A stretch of DNA of 64,000 nucleotides from Theropithecus gelada (GCF_003255815.1 NC_037671.1:150584370-150648369); one strand, 5' to 3'; counted from the stretch's first letter, positions 11,831-24,830 are shown. Notes: generated by a model not told the origin, from the sequence alone. Numbers and translations are program-made.

Positions 11831-12677
11831 GGTAATGCCAAGGCTCTTTGGGAAGTTTGAATTTCTTTCAGAATGGTGTCCTTGGCTGAAGTGCTTGAGT
11901 TCCTTGACAAAGGGTGCCTGTGGAGAGGGAGTTTGTGGCTTTGCCTTTGCTCCAGGGTCTGTTTCTGCCATGGTTCTAGGTCTCAGTGAATGCTCTCTTC
12001 TGAGTTGGGTGAGTTACATAGCTGAGGCTGCCCGAATTAAGGCATTGCCACCGCAAAGCTTCCATTTCCGCATCTATAGAGTCCCCGTAGGTCCCCTTAG
12101 GTGCCCAGTTACACTGTGGTAAGAGATTTCCCAGATAAATACAGCAGAAACCTCCCTGACCCTGACTGACAGATCCTTGCTCCAGAGCCAAGAAACAGTC
12201 TCATGTTGGCCTCCTGCACGGAGGGAGATGATTTTTATTGATTTCGCTCTTCACACAGTGCTGACGGTGTAGGCCTGCAGAAGAGCAAGCTGATGAAAAT
12301 AAAGATTGTGGGTTGCCAGCTCATGTTTGTCCTTATCTCCAAGGCAAAATACAAACACAGTTTCAGGGAGCTGCTTCTCCACTCCAAGATAAATGAGCTG
12401 TTGAAGTGTCATGATTTTAAAATCCGGTGATATACATAAAGGATATTTTACTGATCAACCTCAAGGAACCTGTCGAAAATAAAAAATGGTTTGTGACTCA
12501 AGCACTGTTGCCTATTTCAGAATTTCACCTTGGAGCCCACTGTGCTGTCTTCTAAGACACAGGGTGCCCCCCAAAAGAAAACAGCTCAGAACTCCCAACA
12601 CTTCTCTTTCCCATCTTTCCTTGAAGATGCTTACCAAGAGCAACCAACCTTTTTGAGTCACCATATGCTGACGAACA
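11831..12677. other. No gene recognised
   Basis: No repeat or coding signature seen. Short open frames here overlap on both strands and lack motifs. Confidence 0.45.
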
Positions 12678-12974
12678 TTTTTGTTGTTTTTTGAGAGAGG
12701 GTCTGGCTCTATAGCCCAGGTGGTAGTGCAGTGGTGCAATCTTGGCTCACTGCAGCCGCAACCTCCTGGGTTTAAGCAGTCCTCCCGCCTCAGCCTCCTG
12801 AGAAGCTGGGACTATAGGCACATGCCACTTCACTCGTCTAATTTTTATATGTTTTGTAGAGACAGGATTTCTCCATGTTGTCCAGGCTGATGTTGAACTC
12901 CTGGGCTGAACTGATCACCTTGCCTCTGCCTCCCAAAGTGCTACAATTACAGGCATGAGCCACTGTGCCTGGCC
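12678..12974 (-). mobile_element. Alu SINE, full length
   Basis: A reverse-complement Alu from the T-rich tail side (12678) to 'ctgtgcctggcc' (12963-12974). Substitution level is moderate. I could not find a convincing flanking duplication. Confidence 0.93.
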
Positions 12975-15622
12975 TTGATGACCTTTTAAAAACCCATTAC
13001 TAATGAGGATGAGAGGAAAGGCTAGCGCTTGCTTGTGGCCCGCCTGGTTTTCTCTAACACTCCCTGCCTGCTTCTCCTTCGCCATTTACTGCGTGCCTGG
13101 CATATGCCAGCCAGCAACCACCATGAACATTGGATGAATAAAAGATACGTGTCTTATGTTGAAAAGTTGTACACAGTTCTTGGTTAAACTAATTTTTGTT
13201 AAATTGTTAAGAAGCCATATTTATTCTGAGTCCCAAATTCTGGCACTTAAAAAAAAAAATACACAGAAAACAAGACTATACCACTTTCAATACACTGTTT
13301 TCTGGATGAGGTACTGGGTGAGATTGGGAAGGGCAGGAGAGGTTTTGTGGGGTGCAACGTCTGATCATAAAGGAATTGACATTTTTTCCCTTTAGTATTT
13401 ATGATTTCTTTGTATGACTAAACCCATTTCTTTGTTTATGTTTCCTCCCATAAAGTTCTACAGCCATCTTTTTCATGCTTCCTCAGTGTTCTATAAAGTT
13501 CTACAGTCCATTTTTTAAAGCTTTTTATTTAAAATTTTTGAATAAGCAATAAATTTACATGGTTTAAAATTCAAAACAGCTCAAAAGCGTATACCCAAAG
13601 AAAAGTTTTCCTCTTTCTTCTTCTCCTTCCTGTGGGTCCCTCAGACACCCAGCTCCCTGCCTTGAGACAATCACTGTCACAGATGGCTTAACTCAACGTC
13701 AAACAATACAAGAAAGTCCCAATGTGAAGCCATCAGTGAAGCACCCATGTGGAACAATGGCAAAAGCAAAGAACCAGGAGTAAGACGGCGCATCCTAGTC
13801 CTCCCAGGACAGCTCTGAATTCATCAGTGTCTTATTTCGCACTGTTAACATAAGAATAATAACCTTTCCTTAGCTATCTCTCTTGGAATGAGAACTGTTG
13901 GGATGATTTGTATGAATGCATTTAGAAAAGTTTATAAGGGTTATAAAGACTAAGGAAGAGAAAACACAGAGCCTAAAACTAAATCCGTTAGGGGAGGAGT
14001 TGAATCATGGTAGGGAGTCAAATTGTTCAAGATGTTGCCCAAGAAGAGCTTTTATTTGATTTCAAAGTTTCCACTGCTGAGATGTGGGGAGGTTATTGGG
14101 CCAATAGGGAAGGATAAAAGGTAGATTTATTTTCTGCCAGTTTTCAGATCCTCTCTTGAATTCTCCCATCACCTAGCCAGAAGTGGTAGCCTCTCTTAGG
14201 TGCATACCTAAGCAAAGAATGTGACCTCCTTTGCAGCCTCCTGATCAACCACCTTTGGGGTCAGCTGAAGCTTATTTCCTGGGCTACTCAACTCCTTTCT
14301 TGTTTGTAGAGTGGTTTCCCATCAAGTAAAGATATGGGCCAGGCGTGAGAGTTGGGAGAAAATACAGACTGCTGTAAGGCTATTACTTCAGGACTGATGT
14401 CACCATCCTCCTTGAGGCAAAGCTTGCCATTTACTTCAGAGGAAGTTTTGCTTGGGAAGGAATGCAGACTCTGATGTGCAGTTAAATGTGCATGTGTGAA
14501 GGGGAACTGGCCTGATAGCTAAAGGCTGGAGCCCTTCTTTATCCACAGAAGATAGGAAGTGAAGAATGGTGATAATGTGGCTTTCACTTCTGTGTGCCTG
14601 CACCTGGCCCCAAAGCTGTGTCTAGTGAGATAGGAGCTCTGGGTTGGGCCCACTGAGGCTTTCTTGGTGCAGTAATTATGGAAGGGATCAATGTCCTTCT
14701 GTTCAGTGAACTCTGGTGCAATTTTATAAAAGGAACCCTAAGCCTATGCCTTTTGTATGTTTCTTCCTTTTTTAAGTGACAATTATTTATTTGCAGAGTC
14801 TCAACAAATAATAAACCTGTCTTGAGCATTATCTTTCTTTTACAAAGCAGCCTGAGCAAAGCTGCAGGATTTCTGGGAGAGTGTTCACGGTTGGCAAGCC
14901 TTTGCAACTCTCCTCTCTTCCTCTTTCCTCTCACCCAGTCCTCTGTGGCAAGAAGTAATCTGATGGTGTCTATGGTTGTCTTGATTTTCTGATGCCAGGA
15001 ATTGAATTGAATTCTTATGTCTTAGGTTATCTTTGAGCTACTTATCTCCTGTATTAGGGAAAAACCAGTACTTTTTGAAGAATCGATGTTGATGAATTAT
15101 GGTGGGATATGTGGGTGGAGGCACTGATTCTATTAGCTGCCCTATTAGGGGATGTCTAGAGAAACTTCGAGTACCCCATTGATTGGAAGGGATTAGTGGC
15201 TTTTTGGTCAGTGTAGAATACAAATCAGAGCTCTGAATACTGTAATTCTGTAATTTAAGGAGAAATCGTTCTGTCCAATGAACCAAACAGGCTTGGTTAA
15301 GTAAGTTGCTTAAAATTCACTGAGACCAGGAGCTTTGTAATATGTTTGGAAACCATTAAAATAGTTAAAATGCTTCTGCCTAGGCAGTAATTAGTCTTCA
15401 GGAAAACACAGAAAATGTGTCATCTATCCCACTGCTATCAAACCCAGCATCCGCCTGTGAGTTGGTTTTAGCATTTTGATAGCACTGGGGCTCAAGGAAC
15501 CTAGGTCAAGACCTAATGGCATAAGAGATAACCTCTTCATTGCCTTGGTCTTCAGCGTCTTTCTATTAGAGCAGCTTTGCTAAAGGGCAAAGATCGAAGG
15601 GCTTAGCTAGAGAGCTCCATCT
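12975..15622. other. No gene recognised; one possible L1M tail
   Basis: About 2.6 kb without a supported gene. The stretch around 13505-13690 ('tttacatggtttaaaattca' then pyrimidine-rich text) resembles the 3' UTR of an ancient L1 on the minus strand. The rest shows nothing I can name. Confidence 0.4.
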
Positions 15623-15637
15623 CCCCAGGAGTATTTC

Positions 15638-15681
15638 TTTTTTCTTTCTTTCTTTCTTTCTTTCTTTCTTTTTTTTTTTTT
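15638..15681. repeat. (TTTC)n and poly(T) of the L1 tail
   Basis: A tetranucleotide run followed by a T run. On the L1 sense strand it is poly(A) followed by (GAAA)n, a microsatellite grown from the L1 tail. Confidence 0.9.
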
Positions 15682-16564
15682 TCAATTATATAAGTTCCAG
15701 GATACGTGTACAGAATGTGCAGCATTGTTACATAGGTATACACATGCCATAGTGGTTTGTTGTACCCATCAACCTGACATCTACATTAGGTATTTCTCCT
15801 AATGCTATCCCACCCCTAGTCCCCCACCCCCCCGACAGGCCCCAGTGTGTGCTGTTCCCCTCCCTGTGTCCATGTGTTCTTATTGTTCAACTCCCACTTA
15901 TGAGTGAGAACATACGGTGTTTGATTTTCTGTTCCTGTGTTAGTTTGCTGAGAATGATGATTTCCAGCTTCATCCATGTCCCTGCAAAGGACATGAACTC
16001 TTCCTTTTTTGTGGCTGCATAGTATTCCATGCTGTGTATGTGCCACATTTCCTTTATCCAGTCTATCATTGATGGGCATTTGGATTTGTTCCAAGTCTTT
16101 GCTATTGTGAACAGTGCTACAATAAACATATATGTGCATGTGTCTTTATAGTAGAATGATTTATAATCCTTTGGGCATATACCCAGTAATGGAATTGCTG
16201 GGTGAAATGGTATTTCTAGTTCTAGATCCTTGAGGAATCTCCACATTGTCTTCCACAATGGTTGAACTAATTTACACTCCCACCAACAGTGTAAGAACTG
16301 AAGGAGATAGGGACACGAAAAACCCTTCAAAAAATCAGTGAATCCAGGAGCTGTTTTTTGGAAAACATTAACAAAATAGACCACTAGCCAGACTAATAAG
16401 ACGAAAAGAGAGAAGAATCAAATAGACACAATAAAAAACGATAAAGAGGATATCACCACTGATCCCACAGAAATACAAACTACCATCTGAGAATACTATA
16501 AGCATCTTTATGCAAATAAACTACAAAATGTAGAAGAAATGGATAAATTCCTGGACACATAAAA
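15638..16564 (-). mobile_element. L1 (L1P-type), 5'-truncated with 5' inversion
   Basis: From 15638 to about 16299 the DNA is the reverse complement of an L1 3' end: (TTTC)n/T tail, 3' UTR and the ORF2 C-terminus. At about 16300 it switches to plus-strand ORF2 text that matches 35889-36150 in the L1 at 32773-38878. The whole unit is bracketed by a 15-base direct repeat with two mismatches, 'ccccaggagtatttc' (15623-15637) and 'ccccagtggtatttc' (16565-16579). One duplication around both parts shows a single insertion, as expected from twin priming during target-primed reverse transcription. Confidence 0.92.
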
Positions 16565-16728
16565 CCCCAGTGGTATTTCAAAAAGATAGGGCCCACAGAG
16601 ATGACTGAACTGGCCAGATTTTGTTGTTATACCTCAGAGAGGCCTAGGAGCCTGCCTTGAGTTTTGAGGTTATTCTCTTGTATTCCCCTGGAGACTGAAT
16701 TGAAGAATGAATTGGTTCCTTGCACCTC

Positions 16729-16767
16729 TTCTCTCTCTCTCTCTCTCTCTCTCTATTTATCTCTCTC
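16729..16767. repeat. (TC)n dinucleotide repeat
   Basis: A CT run interrupted by 'tattta', directly next to an Alu monomer on the tail side. Confidence 0.9.
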
Positions 16768-16898
16768 TTTTTTGTTTTGAAGAGACAGGTTCTTGCTGTG
16801 TTACCCAGGTTGGTCTCAAAATCCTGGCCTCAAGTGATCTACCTGTCTTGGCCTCCCAAAGTGCTAGGATAACAGGCATGAGCCCCTGCACCCAGCCT
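16768..16898 (-). mobile_element. Free left Alu monomer-like (FLAM) element
   Basis: About 130 bases matching only one Alu arm in reverse complement, from 'gagacaggttcttgctgtg' to 'gcacccagcc', with a T/CT-rich tail on its left. Length and content fit a free left monomer or an Alu fragment. Confidence 0.75.
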
Positions 16899-17229
16899 AC
16901 CTCTACTCTTTATTGGGACACGTAGTCTCCCTGTCGATGCCCAGGAGTTGGAACAAATAACAGCTTTACTATAAATTGGGTTAGTTACTAATTTCTGAGT
17001 TTCCATCCTCTCTAAGATTTTGGACCCCGAAAGATCCCAGAGTTGGTGCATGCCAAGAGCAAATCACACTCTTCAGGGTGGTCCTCCTTACTCTCCTGAT
17101 ATATTTTGGACTGGGCATTATTTGGCTAAAAGGAGTATCTGTGGCAGCTTTTATAAACAGGACAAAAACATGAATAGCAAGAAAAGCAGTTCATGGACAC
17201 AAGGCAGAGGCTGTGAGTGAGAGATTCAC

Positions 17230-17490
17230 TTAGCTGCAGTCCTTATATTAATAATTACTAGTAAATGCTAAGTATCTGACATTGTGATAAGTACATTTTA
17301 TGTGACCTTTAATCTTCATAACCATTTTATGTCCTAGGGATTATTATTATCAATTTTGTAGATGAAGAAATGGAAATTCACAAAGCTTAAGCAACTTGAG
17401 CTGTTTAATAGTGAGTAATATGTAGGTGGGATTTGAACCTACATCCAACTGATGAGATCTGTGCTTCTGACCGTTTTACTCGACTATCAA
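17230..17490 (+). mobile_element. MIR SINE
   Basis: It shows the MIR order: 'ttaatcttcataacc', 'gtagatgaagaaatggaa', 'gcttaagcaacttgag', 'gggatttgaacctacatcc'. It is an ancient tRNA-derived mammalian SINE. Edges are approximate. Confidence 0.8.
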
Positions 17491-18845
17491 TAGCAATTAG
17501 CTTTCGTCTCCTCTAGACAGTAAGTACATTTCTCTAGGATAAAGACCCTGGCCCATTCATCTCAATGTCTAATCATAGTGTCTGGTTGAATGAAATTAAA
17601 TCCTCCTTCACAAAACCCTGAGGCTTTCATTGGCATGGAACTGCATGTTGCCATGTCCAAAAAGAGCTCTGAGGAAATACTCAGAAAATTTATCTGGAGG
17701 AAAAGAAGGATAAAAGTCATGGTCAATGGAAATGTGGGCAAGAACTGTTTCTGCAGACCATGATGTTGTCACTAGTCTGCCATGCTCCAGCATTCTAGTG
17801 AACATGAACTGTCAAGAACCATCAAAGACCAGAGAAAGAGTATTTAAACCCCATGGATTTACCTGAAAAGCCCAGGAACTTTTCCTCTTCATGAGCAGGT
17901 TCTGTTTTATTCTTCCTTTCTTCATGCAGTGGGCCTGGTTGCAGGATTTTTATTAGACTTTTTCAATTCAGAATTTTAGGTCAAGATCTCAAATGTCAAC
18001 ATTGAGGAATGTTTTCTCATAAGTGTTAGCTGCTCTATTACAGTCTCTAAAAATAATGTTTAGCCTCAGAATCTGACATCTGCTGTTTCTTTTTAAATTT
18101 TATCTTATCACGGGCTCTTTGGCTCAAGCTGTCCACCAGAGAAGTGAAAGACCAGAGGGGCCGTGAAGTACCCCCACCTCTCCTTCAGGCAACTCAGACC
18201 AAGTATAGTCTAAGAGCCCTGTTGATGCTGCCCTCTCTCCAGAGAGAATAGTCCATTCACGAATGGCTCCATCACTCAGTGTGTCTGTGACACAATGCAG
18301 ATCAAAGGGTGTCACAGCACCCAGAGAGTCTGGGTTGGCCCTGCTCACAGGATGTGGCTAGTCACTGCTGGAGGTGAGGACAAGGCCTGGGCTCTGTCCA
18401 GAAGGCACACAATAGCTGAGTTTCAAAGTTTCTTCTTTTTTCTTTTGATTGAGAAATGAATCCCCCAACCCTAATGACAGAACAGTGCCCCATTTGAAGG
18501 GCTTGGGGTAAGTCACTATATTAGATTTCTGAGTCTTGCAGCATTTTGAGAACACAACGTAGACTACTTGTTGTTTGCTTTCAGATCAGAGAACAAAAGG
18601 ATTGTTTATGTAGTTTCTGTGCCCGGGGACATGGAATCACTGGCATGAGTGAAATCCACAAAACTTATTGGAGTGGGCAGTTTCAACTTCCTTCCCCACC
18701 AAATCTTTCTAAGAGTTGCCAACAGGCAAGTGGTTTCTAGGAACTGGAAGTGCTGGTGAGAAGTACAGTGGCTAAAAGAGGGCCCGCATAACAGAAGGGG
18801 AGAATCACGGATCCCTACAGGAGCAGAGTCTCAGTACTCCTGTAC
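17491..18845. other. No gene recognised
   Basis: No repeat or coding signature that I can support. Confidence 0.45.
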
Positions 18846-18985
18846 TTGGCTAGTCAAAGTGTTGGCTATGGACCAGCACATCTGAAGCCCCAGAACTTGT
18901 TAGGAATGCAGGATCTCAGGCCCCATGTCAGACCTGCCAAAGCAGGACCTTTATTTTAACAAGATGCCTGGGTGATTTCTATGGA
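18846..18985 (+). mobile_element. MER5A-like hAT DNA transposon
   Basis: 'caaagtgttggctatggacc', 'gaacttgttaggaatgcagg', 'tctcaggccccatgtcagac' and 'ttttaacaagatgcctgggtg' follow the MER5A order. It is non-autonomous, with no coding capacity. Confidence 0.8.
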
Positions 18986-19629
18986 TGTTGCAATCTGGGA
19001 AATATGGTTCCCAACTCAAAACAAGATACCACACATGCTGCAGCTGTTGTCTGCTGGCGGAGAAGAAGATAGTCATTAATATAAATAGAAAAAGATAAAG
19101 TCATTAATATAGTTCTTACACTTGTGTTATTTAGGTGAATTATTTGTTTATTTAAAGTAAAATGGCCTACTTTCTCTGAAATCATTTATCGTGCCTCTCA
19201 GTAAATTGTTGTTTTAAATTCACAGGCTTCCTTACTTTCTACTTGCGTGACAGTTCTCAGAATGAACTAAGGATCAGTCAATTTTTTGTTTTTTTTGGCT
19301 ATTAATACCTGTAAACAGTTCAATCTGACATTAGAAAATACTGACTGTTGCTGTTATCTGCCCAGATACCTATTTCTCCTTCATTTGGTAATGGCACCTT
19401 CCTCGTCAGAAGCCTGCAGGCTGGTGGAGCTGTCACATACAGTCCTCTCTCCTCTGATGGCCCCTCCAAAGTGAGATCAACTGGACACCCTCTGATGAGA
19501 CTGAAGCTCATCTGCTCTGTCATACTAGCTGAAAGGACCATTTCCTGCTCAATCCCAGAGCTTCCAGATGACCATCCTCCCTAAGACCTGGCTCTTCAGC
19601 TTTTCCTTTATGCTACCCTATATCCAGTC
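18986..19629. other. No gene recognised
   Basis: No repeat or gene signature seen. Overlapping open frames at 19286-19584 on both strands have no motif. Confidence 0.45.
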
Positions 19630-19636
19630 TTTTTCA

Positions 19637-19931
19637 GTTTTGAGACAGGATCTCCCTCTCTCACCCAGGCTGGAGGGCAGTGGCATCATCACAACTCACT
19701 GCAACCTCCACTTCCTTAGCTCAAGGGATCCCACCTCAGTCTCTTGAATAGCTGGGACTATAGGTGCATGCTGCCACACTTGACTAATTTTTGTATTTTC
19801 TATGTTTTTTTGGTAGAGATGAGGTTTTACTATGTTGCCCAGGCTTGTCTCTAACTCCTGGCCTCAAGAGATTCATCCACCTTGGCCTCCCAAAGTACTG
19901 CAATTACAGGTGTGAGCCACCATGCCTGGCC
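19637..19931 (-). mobile_element. Alu SINE (old, AluJ-like), full length
   Basis: A reverse-complement Alu ending at 'caccatgcctggcc'. Its many substitutions and the 'cctggcctcaag' form indicate an old subfamily. A weak direct repeat 'tttttca' flanks it (19630-19636 and 19936-19942). Confidence 0.92.
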
Positions 19932-21302
19932 AATATTTTTCATTTTTATTTGCTTGAGGTAGCCAGGATCTCGTTCTGTTGATTCAAACCAAAGAATCCT
20001 AGCTGAGCAAAGGAATCGAAATATAGTTCACGTTGTGGAAAAATACCAATTTTGTTCTTAAGGCAGAGGGAAGGCACTTTTGAATCACTACAACTTTATA
20101 CTTTGTGATTGTTCAAATTTTATTTACAGGTTTTCTCCTTTACCTTGAGGTACTTTATTATAATATGTATATATCTGTGAAAAGACTAATATTGATTAAT
20201 AATCATCAGGATATGGGTAGCACACTTTTGTGGCAACTTCAAACTTAACTTTGGTGTGGTTTTGTTTTAGCTTTTAAACCTAGGACTTAGGTCTTCAGGT
20301 GCTCTTAGAACATCTAAGCGAGTTGAAAATTGGCCCCAGAACAAAAAAGAACACATGAATAACTTATCAATCTATCATATGGAAAACAGCAATGTTAATA
20401 CAGGCCAATCCACTTAATGACTGTCAAAAGATATTACTTAGTTGACAGGTTTTTAGCTTTATCATTCATAGAGCTGCATACAAATTCACACATCTTTCCC
20501 ATAAATGTGTTTATTTTTTATTAGTAAGCATAAAGGACTGAAGCTGATACAAATTTGTTAAATGAATAAATAATACTGCCTTATAAAAAATACATTGAAT
20601 CAAGCCTCAAGAACAACTAACATATAGCTCCTATCCTATTTTCAAAATACCTTTGGGAAAGGATGGCAATGGATTCTGGTGAAACACTGGCTGATTTAAT
20701 ATCCTGTATCATCAGTACTCTCCAACCATTAAACAATATCATAAATTAATATTTACTGGATGTGTTTCATAATAAATAAATAATAAAGGGTATATATCAT
20801 GCAATCACATTTTATAATCTATTTATAATAATGTTACATATAAGTGAAAGTATTCCAATGTCTTGTAGTTATCTCTGGGTAGTTTTGTTTATTTTATTTT
20901 ATTGACTTGTTTATTTCATTCTAGTGATATGTATTTTACGATTTTACTATCAGATACATTTTGCTTTTTTAACATGAAAAAAAGAAAAGGCTATTTTTGG
21001 TTAAAAATAAACTAAAGACTCAGTGGGCTTTGTGCATCAGTTAATATGAGAAGATATGCTAAGGTTTAGCTATCCAGGCTATACCATGTTGTGCCATGCA
21101 GAGTAGTATAGAAAGACTAAATTTCCCTAAGAATGTGGAAAAGTCTTATTAGCTTTTATTTTTAATTAACCAAATTCAATGGAACTTAAATTAAGAGAAC
21201 ATTTCTGTAACCGTTCTGTTTGATTTTGTAAAGAGATCTTACAGTTGGAGATTTTTTTAAAAAGCATAAATTAAACTTCGTGTTACAACAGACATTTCTG
21301 CT
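19932..21302. other. No gene recognised, AT-rich
   Basis: Strongly AT-rich sequence with scattered ATAAATAA motifs. No repeat family or gene can be named. Confidence 0.45.
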
Positions 21303-21480
21303 TTCTAGACCAGAGCTTCTCAAATGTTAATGGGCAGAGACGAATCCCCTGGGGATCTTGTGAAACTACAGATGGGTCTGAGGTGAAGCCTGAGATTCTC
21401 TGTTTCCATCACGCTTGGAGGTGAAGCCAGCTGCTGCTGATTCATGGGCCATGCTTTGAGAGGCAAGGGTCTCTGGACAG
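21303..21480 (+). mobile_element. MER5-like hAT DNA transposon
   Basis: 'gagcttctcaaatgttaatg', 'gcctgagattctctgtttc', 'gctgctgctgattcatgggc' and 'catgctttgagaggcaagg' match the MER5 layout with its inverted ends. Confidence 0.7.
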
Positions 21481-23395
21481 AAGTTGTTATTCCTAATGAC
21501 TTTGTAAATCACTCTGAGCCAAGGAAAAATAAACAATCGGTGAGCAAAAGCTTTTACAGCCCAGGGTAGAAATCAGGGAGGATCCGAGCCTTCTGGGTCT
21601 GAGGCTTGAAATGTGTCTTCAGGGTGGAACTGGGGTCGGAGATCTAGGAGTAAGAGTGAGGCATGGGATGTTGGATCAAAACAGGGAGGTGGGCCGAGAA
21701 AGGACCACAGGAGGAGCAAGGCCATGTCACTGATGTGGTTGTGTTCTACAATATGATTTGGCATCTTACATTCCTGAAGCTGCCATTGCAGGGTTCCTTC
21801 AGTCAGTGGATTAGAAGGAGCTAGAGGTTGGCAACCTTTGGCGAGGAGAAGTTAGGAGAATGGTGGGCTCGTGGGCATTGGGGGAGGGAGGGAGAAGATG
21901 GTAGTGAGGTCTGACTGTTGGTGCTGACTCATGAGCCAAGGTGGGCGTGGCGGGGAGGGAGAAAGGGCCCAGGCAACAATTTGTGACCCTTGACCTCTGG
22001 TGTGTCTGAGGGCAGCCCGGGTGTCTCTGAAAATCTGCCTGTGAGCTGACTGATGCCCTGGATTAAACCGCAGCTCTGTGGACCCCTTTAAGCCCTTGTA
22101 AACAGCTCCAGAAGGATTAGTACCTTCTATTCTCAAAATAAGATTCCAACAAATATAATACACAGCTGCCAGGGTAGCCAAGAGCAGTGGGCTCCTGGAT
22201 TGAGGCTGTGTAGGGGTAAGCAAGGCAGGAGCTATTAGATCACATTTCCTGACTGACTTGCATTCTGAAGCTGGAAGGGCAGTCTCACAGGAAAAAATTA
22301 ATTTGCCTCCAAGATTTAAAAAAAAAAAAACAAAAAAAACCATGAAAGGTTAGAGACAATTTTGAAACTGTATTTAATAACCGTGACAATTTATGGCAAG
22401 ATCAAAACTCCCAAACCATAAAGTGCAAATTCTATTTTGAGATCAAATACCAGGTCAGACACACGGTTTCTGCAGGCCAAAAAGATTCATGTAAATTAGG
22501 CCCAGGTTCACAGAAGAGGAAGGAGCCAGCTCTTAGGCTGCAGATTTATCCTAAGGTCAATGTTTACTTTAAAAATCTGTGATAATTTGTTCCACCCAGA
22601 GGTGGTTTTTGTCTTATGTTCCACCTCTTAATCATTTGTTGAGCAGACTTGTTTTATGTTTGTTTAGTTAGAACCTTCTGGTGTGGAGCAAGGATCATTA
22701 AAAATTATAATTAGCTGTAATTACTTAATACTAGAACAGAACTGCTTTTACTTTAGATGTATGAGCTGATTCCCCAGGCCGAGTTGGTGATCCTGCTTTG
22801 AGTCTAGGAGCATTTCCATTCACAGCTGAGTCCTTATCAGCAGAGGTGTATAGAGCCACCTCTCACATGAGAGGACTGAGACAATATGGAAGGAGAAAGA
22901 AGAGGGAAGGGTCGTTTCTAAAGATAGAAACCACTGGATAATATCTCACTCACAAAATGGGAACCATTTGCCTATGAAAAGGAGAGCTAAAAAAACCCAG
23001 AGAACTGAGTATGAAATTTTTTCTTTTATTGTTAGGTACATAGTTCGACAAATCTACCTACTAAAAAGGGAAAATGTTAGCTAGAGTAGTGTAAAGGAGA
23101 GAAGATAATTGATCAAATAATCTTGTTTTTCTATCATGGGTCCACTGCTGGAGAACTCCTGCCACGACGACAAGGCAGGGCTGGAGTGGGAGCTGAGAGG
23201 CGACCACAGAGAACCACGCCTTCAGGCAGCATGTACGATACCCTCTTTGTGTTTCACTCACTGGTAGTGACCTGCTTTTGGTACATCTGGAGATTTCAAA
23301 CTTCCATACCCAATAACCTACCCTTTAATTCTGGGGAACCATCGGCTAAAGTTTGTGGTTAAGCAACCTTGGTTCATTTCTTGACTCCTTCATTC
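21481..23395. other. No gene recognised
   Basis: About 1.9 kb with no nameable element except a mixed A run at 22318-22340. A 163-codon open stretch on the minus strand (21852-22343) begins inside that A run and has no recognisable domain, so I do not call it a gene. Confidence 0.45.
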
Positions 23396-23645
23396 ATTAA
23401 TTATTACAATCTTGAGAAAATGACAGTTTCTCTGTGCCTCAATTTGCTTAATTGTGAAACAGGAATAATAGAAGTAATTATCTCCTAGGATTGTGGGAAG
23501 AATTATAAAATGAATACTTGCGAAGTGTTTAAAACAGTGCCTGATACATAGCAAGTACTCAAGAGATATACTATTAATAACAGAAATTCTATTATTATTA
23601 TTCTTTAGCTGTATAGTCTTGGGCAAGTTGCTGTGTTTCTCTGAC
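23396..23645 (-). mobile_element. MIR SINE
   Basis: Reverse-strand MIR text: 'ctctgtgcctcaatttgctt', 'ctcctaggattgtgggaag', 'cagtgcctgatacatagcaa'. A small extra MIR-like part follows at 23600-23645. Confidence 0.75.
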
Positions 23646-24061
23646 ATTGTCCTTCAGATGAGATTGGCAGCGTTCAGGGTGGTATGACTGTAGACTGAAG
23701 TTGTCCTTCACATGTACAATGAAAATAATAGTATCTATCATGAATTTATCATGATCATAAAAGGACAGTTGCTGAGACAGATGCTCAGACTATAGAAAAA
23801 CGGAGCTCAAATGCTGCTAGACAAAGTTGGGAATGTCCTGGGTGGCTGAATAGCTATTTACATTTACATGGGAGCAGAGGCTTCTTAGGGAAAGGCACAC
23901 CACCCTTTCCCTTGTTTGATGGTTGGAGGGAGCAATGATTAAAGCTGGATTGTGAAAGTAGGGGAGCAAGGAAGCCCTCTGGAAGAAACTCACTTTGAGG
24001 GCCAGGACAAAAGCTGACCTCTGCCTGTAGGCCAGGGTGTGGCTGGATGCTGTGGGGTTAG

Positions 24062-24121
24062 AACTCATCCTGTCTGTACCTGGCTGTGAGTAACTCATTC
24101 TGTCTGTGCCTGGCTGTGAGT
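24062..24121. repeat. 30-bp tandem duplication
   Basis: Two units, 24062-24091 and 24092-24121, differ at two positions. The unit core is 'cctggctgtgagt'. Confidence 0.93.
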
Positions 24122-24163
24122 GAATCACAAGTCCAGGCCCTTAGGGTGTGGCCTTACATGAAC

Positions 24164-24543
24164 TGTCAGTCAGTTTGGGCTGCCGTAACAGAATACTATG
24201 GACCAAGTGATGTAAATGACAAACACCCATTCCTCACAGTTCTAGAAGCTGGACGTGCAAGATCACCGTGCCAGCATGGCTGAGTTCTTGGGAAGAGCAC
24301 TCTTTGTTATGTCCTCATATGGCCTTTCTTGGTGCATGTATGTAGGTCGAGAGGGGAGATGGGAGAGGGAGCTCTAACCTGTTTCTCTTCTCATAGGGAC
24401 ACTAATCCTATCATGGGTGCCCCACCCTCATGATCTCATTTAAACCTAATTAACTCTCAAAAGCTGCACCTCTGAAACCATCCCTTTGGGGCTGGGGTTT
24501 TAACATGTATTTTGGGGAGACACAATTATATAGTCTGTAACAT
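24164..24543 (-). mobile_element. MLT1-type LTR (ERVL-MaLR)
   Basis: The sequence runs through 'cagtttgggctgccgtaaca', 'cctcacagttctagaagctg', 'caccctcatgatctcattta' and a final 'tagtctgtaaca', which is MLT1 read on the reverse strand. No internal region is next to it, so it is a solo LTR. Confidence 0.8.
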
Positions 24544-24830
24544 GGACTGAGTTACAATCCTGCAGTCAGGATACTCCATTCCTTTGCCTAGGGATGCTAG
24601 TAAGCCCTAGGTGAATTGTTAGACTTGTCCTGAGGGCTAGGCAGTGGACAAGTCACATGGCTTATTGATGATGAGGCTTGGGGCAGTGCCATCCACCCAG
24701 CCAGCCAGGACATTGGTGTCTGGTTTTTAGCCACAGTGAAAAACAAGGGTGAATTGCTTAATGGCTGCAATGCTGGGCAACTGACCAACTTCATTCATGA
24801 CTAATAAAAAAAAAAACAAAAAAACAAAAG

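Noticed and set aside
15887..16384. 165-codon minus-strand open frame with L1 ORF2 C-terminus
   Set aside because: It crosses the inversion junction of a truncated L1. Annotated as part of that L1.
17440..17475. tRNA-like text ('gggatttgaacctacatcc')
   Set aside because: It is the tRNA-derived part of a MIR SINE, not a tRNA gene. No cloverleaf is present.
21852..22343. 163-codon minus-strand open frame
   Set aside because: No motif, starts inside an A-rich run, no conservation information. Probably chance.
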